Positions 25,643 through 31,901 of a stretch of 31,901 nucleotides of DNA are shown here, piece by piece. The DNA is taken from positions 1 through 31,901 of the IMG/VR virus record IMGVR_UViG_3300044712_001460; one strand, 5' to 3'. Positions within the stretch are counted from its first letter, which is position 1, and each line of letters opens with the position of its first letter. The position numbers and the translations under genes are program-made. The notes under the pieces were generated by a model. The model made no database searches and had not been told where the DNA came from. It worked only from the letters and a program-made list of their open reading frames with translations. The stretch is from a virus.

Positions 25643-26056
25643 TTAACCAATATATTTAAAGCCTTGGACAGCTCTGAAATGACCACCATAACCGGTGCCC
25701 GCCCCAATATCACTACCTGCCTTTTTTAAGGACCTTTGGCTTTTTGCCTTATTACCCCCAAATAACTGTTGACTCTTTAAAATCCAATTTTTAGAATTCT
25801 TCAAGTAGCCTATCAACTGTGGATGCGAGGTGTGAAAAAGGGTCGGGAGTTTCTTTCCACATCTTCCGTTTCCTTGCTTATGATACTCGCAAACTGATTC
25901 AAGAAACTTTGTCCCACAACCCGCTCCTTGCCACTCTGGCATCACTACTAGTCTTGTGGCCCTGTAAGCATTGGCTGTAAAAAAAGGTGCTACAGCAAGA
26001 TGGCAAACAAGTTCATCATCAACGGTACCAATAAAGTATTCTGCTGCCGGTGGCAT
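25643..26056 (-). CDS. GNAT acetyltransferase-like domain, probably fused to the ABC ATPase by -1 frameshift
   Basis: The 137-aa ATG frame has GNAT motif A, RLVVMPEWQGAGCGTKFLES (the Q-x-x-G-x-G type acetyl-CoA loop), and a C-terminal GGHFRAVQGFKYIG. In the same frame, upstream of the ATG, the sequence continues as coding: KFELEIRKVDQTYWHHFKP and HYYLDLP precede the ATG. This frame is open only from just after a TGA at about 26168-26170 and is exactly -1 relative to the ABC ATPase. Slippage at the A7 run (26158-26164) would give a 372-aa ABC-GNAT protein. I recall single-chain ABC-GNAT proteins from other phages and mobile elements. A separate start at 26056 would lack the first part of the fold. 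Confidence 0.8.
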   Translation of the reverse strand: MPPAAEYFIGTVDDELVCHLAVAPFFTANAYRATRLVVMPEWQGAGCGTKFLESVCEYHKQGNGRCGKKLPTLFHTSHPQLIGYLKNSKNWILKSQQLFGGNKAKSQRSLKKAGSDIGAGTGYGGHFRAVQGFKYIG

Positions 26057-26064
26057 GGGTAAGT

Positions 26065-26760
26065 CTAAATAATAATGTGGTTTAAAATGGTGCCAGTAAG
26101 TTTGATCGACCTTCCTAATTTCCAGCTCGAACTTCGGTCTTGGCTCAAGCTGGAATCTTTTTTTAATTCACCTGTTCCGGTGTCCAATACCCAATCGGGT
26201 TGGAGCCATTCGACAATATCGTAGTGGCATGATAAAAGAACTACCCTTTTACCCTTGTTCCTTCGCCACCCCTTGGAGAAAGCCATTGCGCCAATCTTAG
26301 CAATTTGCCTATCTATTACGGATGTGAACTCATCAACAATAACATCATCTCCTCCCTCACAAATTAATCGTGCTAACCCGGCCCGGAACTGTTGACCATT
26401 ACTTAAAGCCTTAAATGGTCTTAACCATGCAGGAACATCGCCTAACCCAACATTGGCCAATGATCCTGTCACGATATCAAAATCACACCCAGGAGCAATG
26501 GCTTCAACAATTGGCATATTGTCTGGCCATCCTGAATAAAGATCCACGATCTTACCTCCTCCAAATAAATTTCGTCCAATGGTTGTTTTTCCGCTTCCTG
26601 ATGGTCCAACGATAAGTCCAATTTGCCAATCTGAATCCTCGACCGGAAGGTTTACTTTCAACTCAAACGAATTTCCTTTCTCGGCGTTAAAGAGGCTTTT
26701 CACCCTCGCAGCCCTGTATGAATTGAAATCATCACAGGAATTCATGACATCAATTATCAT
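26065..26760 (-). CDS. ABC-type ATPase, N-terminal part of a probable ABC-GNAT fusion
   Basis: The 231-aa frame has Walker A GPSGSGKTT (52-60), signature LSNGQQFRAGLARL (119-132), Walker B VIVDE (140-144, Asp143 and catalytic Glu144) and an H-loop His179. It has no membrane segments and no transporter gene nearby, so a soluble ATPase is likely. After Lys201 the zero frame runs on for 30 residues of low-quality sequence (DSSLSQDRSSSWKLG...) and stops, while the -1 frame joins the GNAT domain. It overlaps the ParB-like stop by 4 bp (ATGA). In phages this pairing with a GNAT and a ParB-like protein suggests DNA modification, which is inference. Confidence 0.85.
   Translation of the reverse strand: MIIDVMNSCDDFNSYRAARVKSLFNAEKGNSFELKVNLPVEDSDWQIGLIVGPSGSGKTTIGRNLFGGGKIVDLYSGWPDNMPIVEAIAPGCDFDIVTGSLANVGLGDVPAWLRPFKALSNGQQFRAGLARLICEGGDDVIVDEFTSVIDRQIAKIGAMAFSKGWRRNKGKRVVLLSCHYDIVEWLQPDWVLDTGTGELKKDSSLSQDRSSSWKLGRSIKLTGTILNHIII
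26120..26164 (-). other. Programmed -1 frameshift signal: slippery A7 and stem-loop
   Basis: On the minus strand TTA AAA AAA GAT contains A_AAA_AAA in the right phase (complement of 26158-26164). Two nt later an 11-bp stem (one G-T pair) forms between the complements of 26145-26155 and 26120-26130, with a 14-nt loop. This resembles the dnaX-type frameshift signal, although the spacer is shorter than the usual 5-9 nt unless the first pairs open. Confidence 0.7.
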
Positions 26761-27281
26761 ACAACTACTACTTTACAGTTATAACCTTCTTTTGTCAGCC
26801 TATTAAATACGGCTTCCTGATCATCCGCTGAATCACACATCACAATTATCCCAAACTTGTTCTCCGCTTTTATTCCTTCATCAGCAAATGGATCGTTTCC
26901 AACAGGAGATTCTTTATCAAAAGAAACATCAAAGCCCCATGCATCAAGGTCTAATATGTCCATGTCCTCAAGAAGTAAATCCTGATCAAATAAGGATGTG
27001 TCAGTGGTGTGGTTGTCAGCAAAAGCAAGTTTTTGCCTTCTTGGATCATCTGGGGAAAGGTCACGTCTTTTTACAGCGATTAGTTCATCACCGTCTGTTT
27101 CAATTATCCGTATTGGCTTATCCCCCCATTCCCCAAAGACGCCGTTCCCAGCAATAATTCTCCCTGAGTTATCAAGTAATATGGAGCGCCCGGCTCCAAG
27201 TTCATCTAAAGATTTTTGAATTAATGACTTGTTCTTGTCATCATGAATTCGGTAGTTCCTCTCGTCCTTTACAATTTCCAT
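26757..27281 (-). CDS. ParB-like nuclease-domain protein
   Basis: The 174-aa protein has a ParB N-terminal domain pattern: ERNYRIHDDKNKSLIQKSL (7-25), GRIIAGNG (box II-like GN, about 40-47) and LAFADNHTTDT near residue 85-95. A C-terminal stretch of about 35 residues (KFGIIVMCDSADDQEAVF...) forms a small separate domain. ParB-like proteins of this kind, here without a partner ParA, occur with DNA-modification genes in phages. It overlaps the upstream 144-aa gene by 41 bp, and its stop overlaps the ABC ATPase start by 4 bp. Confidence 0.78.
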   Translation of the reverse strand: MEIVKDERNYRIHDDKNKSLIQKSLDELGAGRSILLDNSGRIIAGNGVFGEWGDKPIRIIETDGDELIAVKRRDLSPDDPRRQKLAFADNHTTDTSLFDQDLLLEDMDILDLDAWGFDVSFDKESPVGNDPFADEGIKAENKFGIIVMCDSADDQEAVFNRLTKEGYNCKVVVV

Positions 27282-27675
27282 CTGCGTACATTTTCAATTT
27301 CGAATAAATGTACGCGACCTCATTTGTGAAGTCAGGGTAGATAGAAAGGTAATTCCTGACAGTTTTGAAACTGTCGGAAATTATGGTTGGTTTGCATTGG
27401 AGAGTTATTGAAAGCTGCTTTCTCAACCCATTTTTCATGTTCTTCTTGAATTCGAATGAATCGGGATCGTATAGTTTGAGGATGGTAGCGATAAAGACAA
27501 GGCGCTGGTAAGTGGATTTTGATTTTGATAATGGCGTTGCTTGAATGTCGCAATATTCAATGTGCAGTTGATCGATCATCGACAAATCATCGATGTCAGG
27601 GATCGTGATGAGTTCCTTTGCTAAGAAAGGGTATGTCTTCAGGACTTTGCGCCCCAGTACTGCGTAGTCAATCAT
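27241..27675 (-). CDS. Phage protein of unknown function (144 aa)
   Basis: A helical, soluble protein (MIDYAVLGRKVLKTYPFLAKELI start; STYQRLVFIATILKLYDPDSF in the middle) that looks like a conserved late-early-junction protein of Bacteroidota phages, with no catalytic motif visible. Its base composition matches the phage core. It begins 2 bp after the stop of the AbiC partner gene and overlaps the ParB-like start by 41 bp. The second copy of the palindromic site (27358-27380) lies inside it. Confidence 0.65.
   Translation of the reverse strand: MIDYAVLGRKVLKTYPFLAKELITIPDIDDLSMIDQLHIEYCDIQATPLSKSKSTYQRLVFIATILKLYDPDSFEFKKNMKNGLRKQLSITLQCKPTIISDSFKTVRNYLSIYPDFTNEVAYIYSKLKMYADGNCKGREELPNS
27358..27380. 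promoter_or_regulatory. Perfect palindrome, operator candidate, copy 2
   Basis: GACAGTTTTGAAACTGTC at 27358-27375 has 8-bp arms around a central TG and continues GGAAA. It matches the site at 17940-17962 in 22 of 23 bases. This copy is inside a coding gene 77 bp upstream of the ParB-like start, so it may control the ParB/ABC-GNAT/formyltransferase genes. Function is inferred. Confidence 0.4.
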
Positions 27676-27677
27676 TT

Positions 27678-28568
27678 TTAAAAATTATTAAATATTTCTC
27701 CATCAGTATATTTCAAAATAATTTTATTCCTAGAAATTACCTCTTTTATTGATTCAATGCTACTTAGGCTTGCTCTTTCCAAATATTTACTTTCCTCACT
27801 TATGTAACTCCATGAAAAATAATTAACTTTTCTTTGAATACTATCTGAAATAATTGGATCATTGTATTTAAAAAAAATGACAAGATAACCTTTTGGCAAA
27901 TCTTTCATTTCCTTTATATGTTCATGAATTGGAACTTTTAATTCAATCATATTTTCCTTTCCCCCCTCAAATCCACCTTTAAAATCTAGCAAAAGATCTC
28001 TGATTTCAATTAGCATATCATTATTTAAAACAAAATAATAAATTCCCATCTGTATGTTTTGAGCTCTCCTACCATCTTGTTCTAAAATAATTTGGATTTT
28101 ATAGATACTCTCATATTTTACCCATTTAGGTGTATCAAATATTAATAAATTGGATAAATCTTTATATATATCTACCTCAAGATTATTATTTATCTTATTT
28201 AAATAATTTGAAAGTGAGTCAAATTTTGAATTCTGAATGATCCTTTTATCTAATAATTCCAAAGTCTTGAGACTGACTGAATCTAACTTTTTATTAATGC
28301 TATCAACATCTTGTATTTTTTTTTCAAGATCCTTAATTACCTCTTCAGTGCTTGCTGTTTTTATTCCAATTTCTTTTTGCAATGAATCCCTGATAGTTTG
28401 TTTCTCTTCATCATCCTTAAATACATAAATGTTCATTATTATTGAACACGTTACAAGAAACAGGAATAGATAACCAACCCAATTAAGTTTATTTTTATCA
28501 TTCTTTATTTTAAAGAAAATAGGGATTGAGCCAATCACGATTGTAAACACGATACTAGCAACTTCCAT
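27678..28568 (-). CDS. Membrane-anchored coiled-coil protein, partner of the AbiC-like gene
   Basis: The 296-aa protein has two N-terminal membrane segments (about 5-20 and 30-50), a coiled-coil region (about 60-125) and a C-terminal domain of alternating strands. It is AT-rich like its neighbour and overlaps the AbiC-like stop by 14 bp, so the two are translated together. I do not recognise a family. The layout suggests a membrane sensor or effector acting with the AbiC-like protein. Confidence 0.65.
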   Translation of the reverse strand: MEVASIVFTIVIGSIPIFFKIKNDKNKLNWVGYLFLFLVTCSIIMNIYVFKDDEEKQTIRDSLQKEIGIKTASTEEVIKDLEKKIQDVDSINKKLDSVSLKTLELLDKRIIQNSKFDSLSNYLNKINNNLEVDIYKDLSNLLIFDTPKWVKYESIYKIQIILEQDGRRAQNIQMGIYYFVLNNDMLIEIRDLLLDFKGGFEGGKENMIELKVPIHEHIKEMKDLPKGYLVIFFKYNDPIISDSIQRKVNYFSWSYISEESKYLERASLSSIESIKEVISRNKIILKYTDGEIFNNF

Positions 28569-29709
28569 TTTCGATTAATTTGTTACGATTATTTTTTTCT
28601 TGAAATTCAAATAATAAATCTTTATCCTCTTTACCTGCTTCTTTTCTGTAACTTTCAATTTTAAAAGCGTCAATTTCTTCTAAAATGAAATCCTTCAACA
28701 ATAATTTTTGAGGTATATTATGGATCATTCTATAATCTGTAAAAAACTTATTTGTCTCATCCTCCCACGCATTACCATAACCAGATTTCCAATTGTAGAA
28801 AAGCAGTTCTTGTTCTTGGTTAGAAAGTTGTGCCCTAAGTATCCGAAGATAATTTCTTTTCATTTCATAGGTGAAATTATCATCTTCAGGTCTGTTAGCA
28901 ATATATTTCACCATTTGAAATAGGTGTCTGTAATAATGGCCTAATTGATGACTATGTCCAATAAATAAATCGAAATTTAAAAGATCCAATTTCTCCATCG
29001 CAGTATAAATATTTAATTCTAATGGAATTTGGAAATCTTTATTGCTCTCATTTTTCCAATTCAACTTAAATTTACCTAACTCATAATACAAAGATTCATA
29101 AATTTCAAATCTTTCATCTTGTTTTCCTAGCTGGTTTATCAATTCATTATGATCCCAAATTCCATTAAAAAATATATCATAACTCTTTGGTAAATCACCA
29201 GATATCGATTTGTTATTCCTAATATAAAAACTTTTGACTACAATATAGGTTGCATGCAATTCACATAAAAAATACTTAAATGCTTCTTTCCCAACAATCG
29301 TTTTACCGTCATTTTTAGTCAATGATATTTCATTGACATTCTCTTTGTGTAATTTTAACATTTCATAAAACTGATTCTCTAATCTATTGGAATCAAGTTC
29401 TAACCTAAAATTCTTAATTTGCTGTTGGTTTGCTCGAAATTGAACGTAAAATGCTAAGAATGTCAAGCAAACACCGGCAATGCCAATGAATGGACTCATC
29501 AATCCTCCGATTGTATCACCAATGTATCCAGTGCTATTATCAAAGCCCACATTCTTAATTGACAAAAAAGAAAAAACGAAAGGTGATAAAAAAGAAAAAG
29601 CACAAAATATAAATGCAATGCCCAATAATATTCTTCCAGTCCAGCCTAATTCAGAAAAAAGGTTGAATTTCTGTTGAAATTTATTCTTCACGGATTCATT
29701 CTTAGTCAT
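28555..29709 (-). CDS. AbiC-like putative phage abortive-infection protein (putAbiC family)
   Basis: From the ATG at 29709 the protein is 384 aa (the longer frame begins with a GTG at 29757). Two N-terminal membrane segments (about 28-50 and 66-88) are followed by a helical domain with putAbiC motifs: NQFYEMLKLHKENVNEI, LGHYYRHLFQMVKYI (about 270) and YLRILRAQLSNQEQELLFYN (about 300). The family includes lactococcal AbiC, which aborts phage infection. It is AT-rich cargo between phage genes. It forms an overlapping pair with the membrane coiled-coil gene. The mechanism is unknown. Confidence 0.82.
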   Translation of the reverse strand: MTKNESVKNKFQQKFNLFSELGWTGRILLGIAFIFCAFSFLSPFVFSFLSIKNVGFDNSTGYIGDTIGGLMSPFIGIAGVCLTFLAFYVQFRANQQQIKNFRLELDSNRLENQFYEMLKLHKENVNEISLTKNDGKTIVGKEAFKYFLCELHATYIVVKSFYIRNNKSISGDLPKSYDIFFNGIWDHNELINQLGKQDERFEIYESLYYELGKFKLNWKNESNKDFQIPLELNIYTAMEKLDLLNFDLFIGHSHQLGHYYRHLFQMVKYIANRPEDDNFTYEMKRNYLRILRAQLSNQEQELLFYNWKSGYGNAWEDETNKFFTDYRMIHNIPQKLLLKDFILEEIDAFKIESYRKEAGKEDKDLLFEFQEKNNRNKLIENGSC

Positions 29710-29813
29710 AGTTGGCAATCTGTTGTTTTTCAATCGTAAATATACAAAAAACCTCACTAAAAGTGGAGCTTAATACCACTAGTATTATTTGGGTTATAAA
29801 ATATGGAACTATT

Positions 29814-29840
29814 AAAAAACAAAAGGGGCTGTTAACCCCT
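29814..29840 (-). terminator. Rho-independent terminator after the small gene
   Basis: On the minus strand AGGGG, loop TTAACAG and CCCCT are followed by TTTGTTTTTTAAT (complement of 29823-29811). It insulates the gene at 29905-30108 from the AbiC-like cargo. Confidence 0.75.
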
Positions 29841-29842
29841 CA

Positions 29843-29867
29843 GGTGGGTTCAGGACAGTTGCCCACC
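29843..29867 (-). other. Second hairpin next to the terminator
   Basis: GGTGGG (29843-29848) pairs with CCCACC (29862-29867) around a 13-nt loop, just upstream of the terminator on the minus strand. It may stabilise the transcript 3' end. Confidence 0.45.
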
Positions 29868-29904
29868 CCAAACCAACACTAATGTATAACTTTTTTAATA
29901 AAAG

Positions 29905-30108
29905 TCAATGCTTAACAAGAACAGCGGTTACAACAGCATTAAGCTGAACGCTGCCGCTTGCTGACTTTATTTCAACAACAGATTGCTCTAGGCTTTTAAC
30001 TTCAAAGCCATTTGCTAATTCTGGTTGAAATCCAGAGCCGCTTAAAAAATCAGCATTTCCTATCAACGTATTAAGCGGAACGATAACGGTTTTAATTTTT
30101 TGAATCAT
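29905..30108 (-). CDS. Small protein of unknown function (67 aa)
   Basis: I chose the ATG at 30108 (MIQKIKTVIVPLNTL); the frame is open to 30150 but the longer start adds a hydrophobic stretch overlapping the likely leader. The 67-aa protein is soluble and beta-rich (VVEIKSASGSVQLNAVV near the end). It is isolated: 175-217 bp from the pcfJ stop upstream and followed by two hairpins including a terminator. This suggests a separate, well-expressed transcript. No family was recognised. Confidence 0.6.
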   Translation of the reverse strand: MIQKIKTVIVPLNTLIGNADFLSGSGFQPELANGFEVKSLEQSVVEIKSASGSVQLNAVVTAVLVKH

Positions 30109-30158
30109 AACAATATTTTTAAAGTAAACTATAAATATAAGCAATGCCAATGGATATT

Positions 30159-30200
30159 AGACAAATCTTTTTAGAACATGCTTGTGATAGTGATTTGTCT
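30159..30200. repeat. 9-bp inverted repeat upstream of the small gene
   Basis: AGACAAATC (30159-30167) and GATTTGTCT (30192-30200) are perfect inverted copies with a 24-nt spacer, about 50-90 bp upstream of the ATG at 30108. It may be an operator or a leader hairpin. Confidence 0.4.
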
Positions 30201-30325
30201 CTGTTAATCTACCATAATCATCATTTTCAGTTAGCCCTTTATTTTGATGTATTACCAATGTAATTATCAACCAATGTTTTCCTTTGCACCATCGATACTA
30301 TTCCCCAAATGGTTATATAAAGCAA

Positions 30326-31645
30326 CTATGCGCTCTTTCTTTTCCTCGATCCAATTCTTTTCTTGATCTCAAAAACATTTTCTTCGATCAACTTAACAAT
30401 CATGTCATGATGCTCAGTAGCACAATTTTTAAATCCTCGTGACTGGACTACTCTCATTTGCGTTAATGAGAATTCAACTGTCTCGATTGATTTATCACCG
30501 ATCCTTGCAGAAAGGAGTAATGAATCAGGTTTTTTGTGATATTCGCTGGCAAAGACACAGTGCTTTAATTCTTCACCTTCTTTCATCAACTCCCTTACTG
30601 TCTCGATGGGCTTAACGTACAACTCACCATCTGAGAAGAACAAGTCCATGAATTTTCTGAAACGCATTTCATATTCGAGCTGATCTTCTTCTAGCTTTTG
30701 TTTCAATTTCTCATATTGCTCCTTTTGATCGATTTTACGTATCTTTTCAGCAAGCCTATCATGCTCCTTCTCAATGTCAACGGGACAAATAAACTTCGGG
30801 TTGCGAACATCTTTGCCCATCCGTTTAAGCATTCTGATCATGTCAATCCAGTTCGAAGAATCATTAACACGATACCCATTCCTTATGCAGATTTTTATCG
30901 ATGGCCAGAATTCTTCAATACTCTCATAGTTCCATCTCATGAAATGCTTTAACAGTTTTATCTGATTGGCTTTCAATAATGTCTCTGCAGTTTTGTTTTT
31001 CAGAATATCAGAGAACAGTAAGTGCGGCGCAATGTCATAGTAGTAACCTTTGAACCCGTTCCTTTTTATGATCTGCAACACCTTCCTATTTGGGTGAATT
31101 AAGAATGGATTGATGAAATATTTCTGACCTTTTTGAAAAGATGGCGGTCTAACTTCCATTTCATGTTCCCAGTTCCATTGATCAAAGTACATTGATGGGC
31201 CAATGCAAGGTCGTGAAATTGTAGTGACATCACCAGCTTCATCTATCCAGTGCTGCATGACTTCTTTGATCATGTACTCCGGAACTGTTCTTTTCTTGAA
31301 CCATTTCTTGACAAAGAAAAACCTCACAACTTGCATATCATCGACAACCGTTATAATGGAGAAATAAGCTGTTTGAGTATTATAACGATGATATTCAATC
31401 TTATAAGTTAATATCTTGCCGCAATTGGGACAAGTACAGCCAGTCATTCTTACCACCAACGATCCATCACCATGCCATGAGTGTCCACATTCAAGACAGT
31501 AGCTTGTTTTACGGGAGATGACAACAAACTTTTCAAAGCATTTTTCGAAAGCATACTGCTTTTGCTTCTCGGTTATTGGTTTCAGCTTTGCGCTTAATCC
31601 AACAACCTTTTTTTGGATTTTCGTTTTAGGTTTCATGCTGATCAA
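30326..31645 (-). CDS. pcfJ: PcfJ-like protein
   Basis: The 439-aa protein has an N-terminal zinc ribbon (CLECGHSW ... CTCPNCGK, about residues 50-78) and a C-terminal PcfJ signature: EGEELKHCVFASEYHKK, then SLLLSARIGDKSIETVEF (about 365-405). PcfJ is named from the pCF10 conjugative plasmid and is frequent in mobile elements and prophages, paired with PcfK. Its molecular role is not settled. The start overlaps the PcfK stop by 4 bp (ATGA), confirming the operon. The next ATG, three codons in, is also possible. Confidence 0.85.
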   Translation of the reverse strand: MISMKPKTKIQKKVVGLSAKLKPITEKQKQYAFEKCFEKFVVISRKTSYCLECGHSWHGDGSLVVRMTGCTCPNCGKILTYKIEYHRYNTQTAYFSIITVVDDMQVVRFFFVKKWFKKRTVPEYMIKEVMQHWIDEAGDVTTISRPCIGPSMYFDQWNWEHEMEVRPPSFQKGQKYFINPFLIHPNRKVLQIIKRNGFKGYYYDIAPHLLFSDILKNKTAETLLKANQIKLLKHFMRWNYESIEEFWPSIKICIRNGYRVNDSSNWIDMIRMLKRMGKDVRNPKFICPVDIEKEHDRLAEKIRKIDQKEQYEKLKQKLEEDQLEYEMRFRKFMDLFFSDGELYVKPIETVRELMKEGEELKHCVFASEYHKKPDSLLLSARIGDKSIETVEFSLTQMRVVQSRGFKNCATEHHDMIVKLIEENVFEIKKRIGSRKRKSA

Positions 31646-31901
31646 AATAAGGATTGCTGAACACTCACTGGCGCCTGTTCTACCTTCTTTGGAGTTTGCT
31701 TTTTGGTAAGTCGGTCTTTCTCCTGGGCAATGGCTATTTCTTTTGCCTTTTGCTTTGCCTCCTGAATTTCCTCCGGAGTAAGTTCAATCTGTCGGTTGAT
31801 GACAACGTTCATCTTTCCAGATGATTTCGATATAGTGATGTCATCTTCATCGTAATAGTGGGCCGCCATGCCAAATATTTCTTCATCGGCAAATCCGTTG
31901 C
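31642..31901 (-). CDS. pcfK: PcfK-like protein, 3' part (5' end outside window)
   Basis: The frame runs on past the ATG at 31869 to the window edge without a stop, as NGFADEEIFGMAAHYYDEDD, the typical PcfK core. The visible part ends in a Lys/Gln-rich tail and QQSLF, which matches the QxxLF-type sliding-clamp binding motif. The ATG at 31869 is therefore probably internal. PcfK accompanies PcfJ in conjugative elements and prophages; the clamp motif hints at contact with replication machinery (inference). Confidence 0.8.
   Translation of the reverse strand, partial: NGFADEEIFGMAAHYYDEDDITISKSSGKMNVVINRQIELTPEEIQEAKQKAKEIAIAQEKDRLTKKQTPKKVEQAPVSVQQSLF

Noticed and set aside
29709-29757. GTG start at 29757 for the AbiC-like gene
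   Set aside because: The ATG at 29709 gives a normal N-terminus before the first membrane segment; the extension reads as leader sequence with a TATATTTA box.

Overview
The window looks like most of the late region of a tailed, siphovirus-type prophage of a Bacteroidota host. The host call rests on a PcfK/PcfJ pair, a BspA-like leucine-rich-repeat tail fibre, a TAnnTTTG-type promoter, a tRNA without an encoded CCA, and start sites that mostly lack Shine-Dalgarno sequences. The left edge holds the 3' end of a tRNA (probably Leu) and a terminator, which is the usual layout of a phage integrated at a tRNA 3' end. No integrase is present; it would lie beyond the right edge.

Nearly all genes are on the minus strand and read from right to left. 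The right edge (31901-29905) carries the 3' part of pcfK, pcfJ, and a small gene closed by a strong terminator. Next come an AT-rich two-gene cargo (an AbiC-like protein and a membrane coiled-coil partner, 29709-27678), a 144-aa phage gene, and a ParB-like / ABC ATPase / GNAT / formyltransferase module (27281-24887). The packaging and head genes follow: small and large terminase, portal, MuF-like minor head protein, scaffold, decoration protein and major capsid protein (24882-15503). Connector and neck genes (15491-14453) lead to a holin and a unimolecular spanin, then tail terminator, tail tube, endolysin, coiled-coil membrane protein, tail-assembly chaperones, tape measure, Dit, baseplate/tail-tip protein, fibre and a last small gene.

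The head operon is interrupted between minor head protein and scaffold by a 2.3-kb island on the plus strand (18017-20306). It encodes a two-TM potassium-channel-type protein with a large extracytoplasmic domain, a 74-aa protein preceded by a folded RNA-like element, and a second membrane protein of similar topology. This island and the AbiC-like pair look like lysogenic-conversion or anti-phage cargo.

Two probable programmed -1 frameshifts can be read from the sequence. A T9 slippery run joins the two tail-assembly chaperone frames, as in lambda G/GT. An A7 slippery run followed by an 11-bp stem-loop joins the ABC ATPase to the GNAT frame, giving a 372-aa fusion that resembles the single-chain form I recall from other phages. 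The ParB / ABC-GNAT / formyltransferase set next to the terminase is a candidate DNA-modification system. All product names come from reading the sequence; no database search was run.
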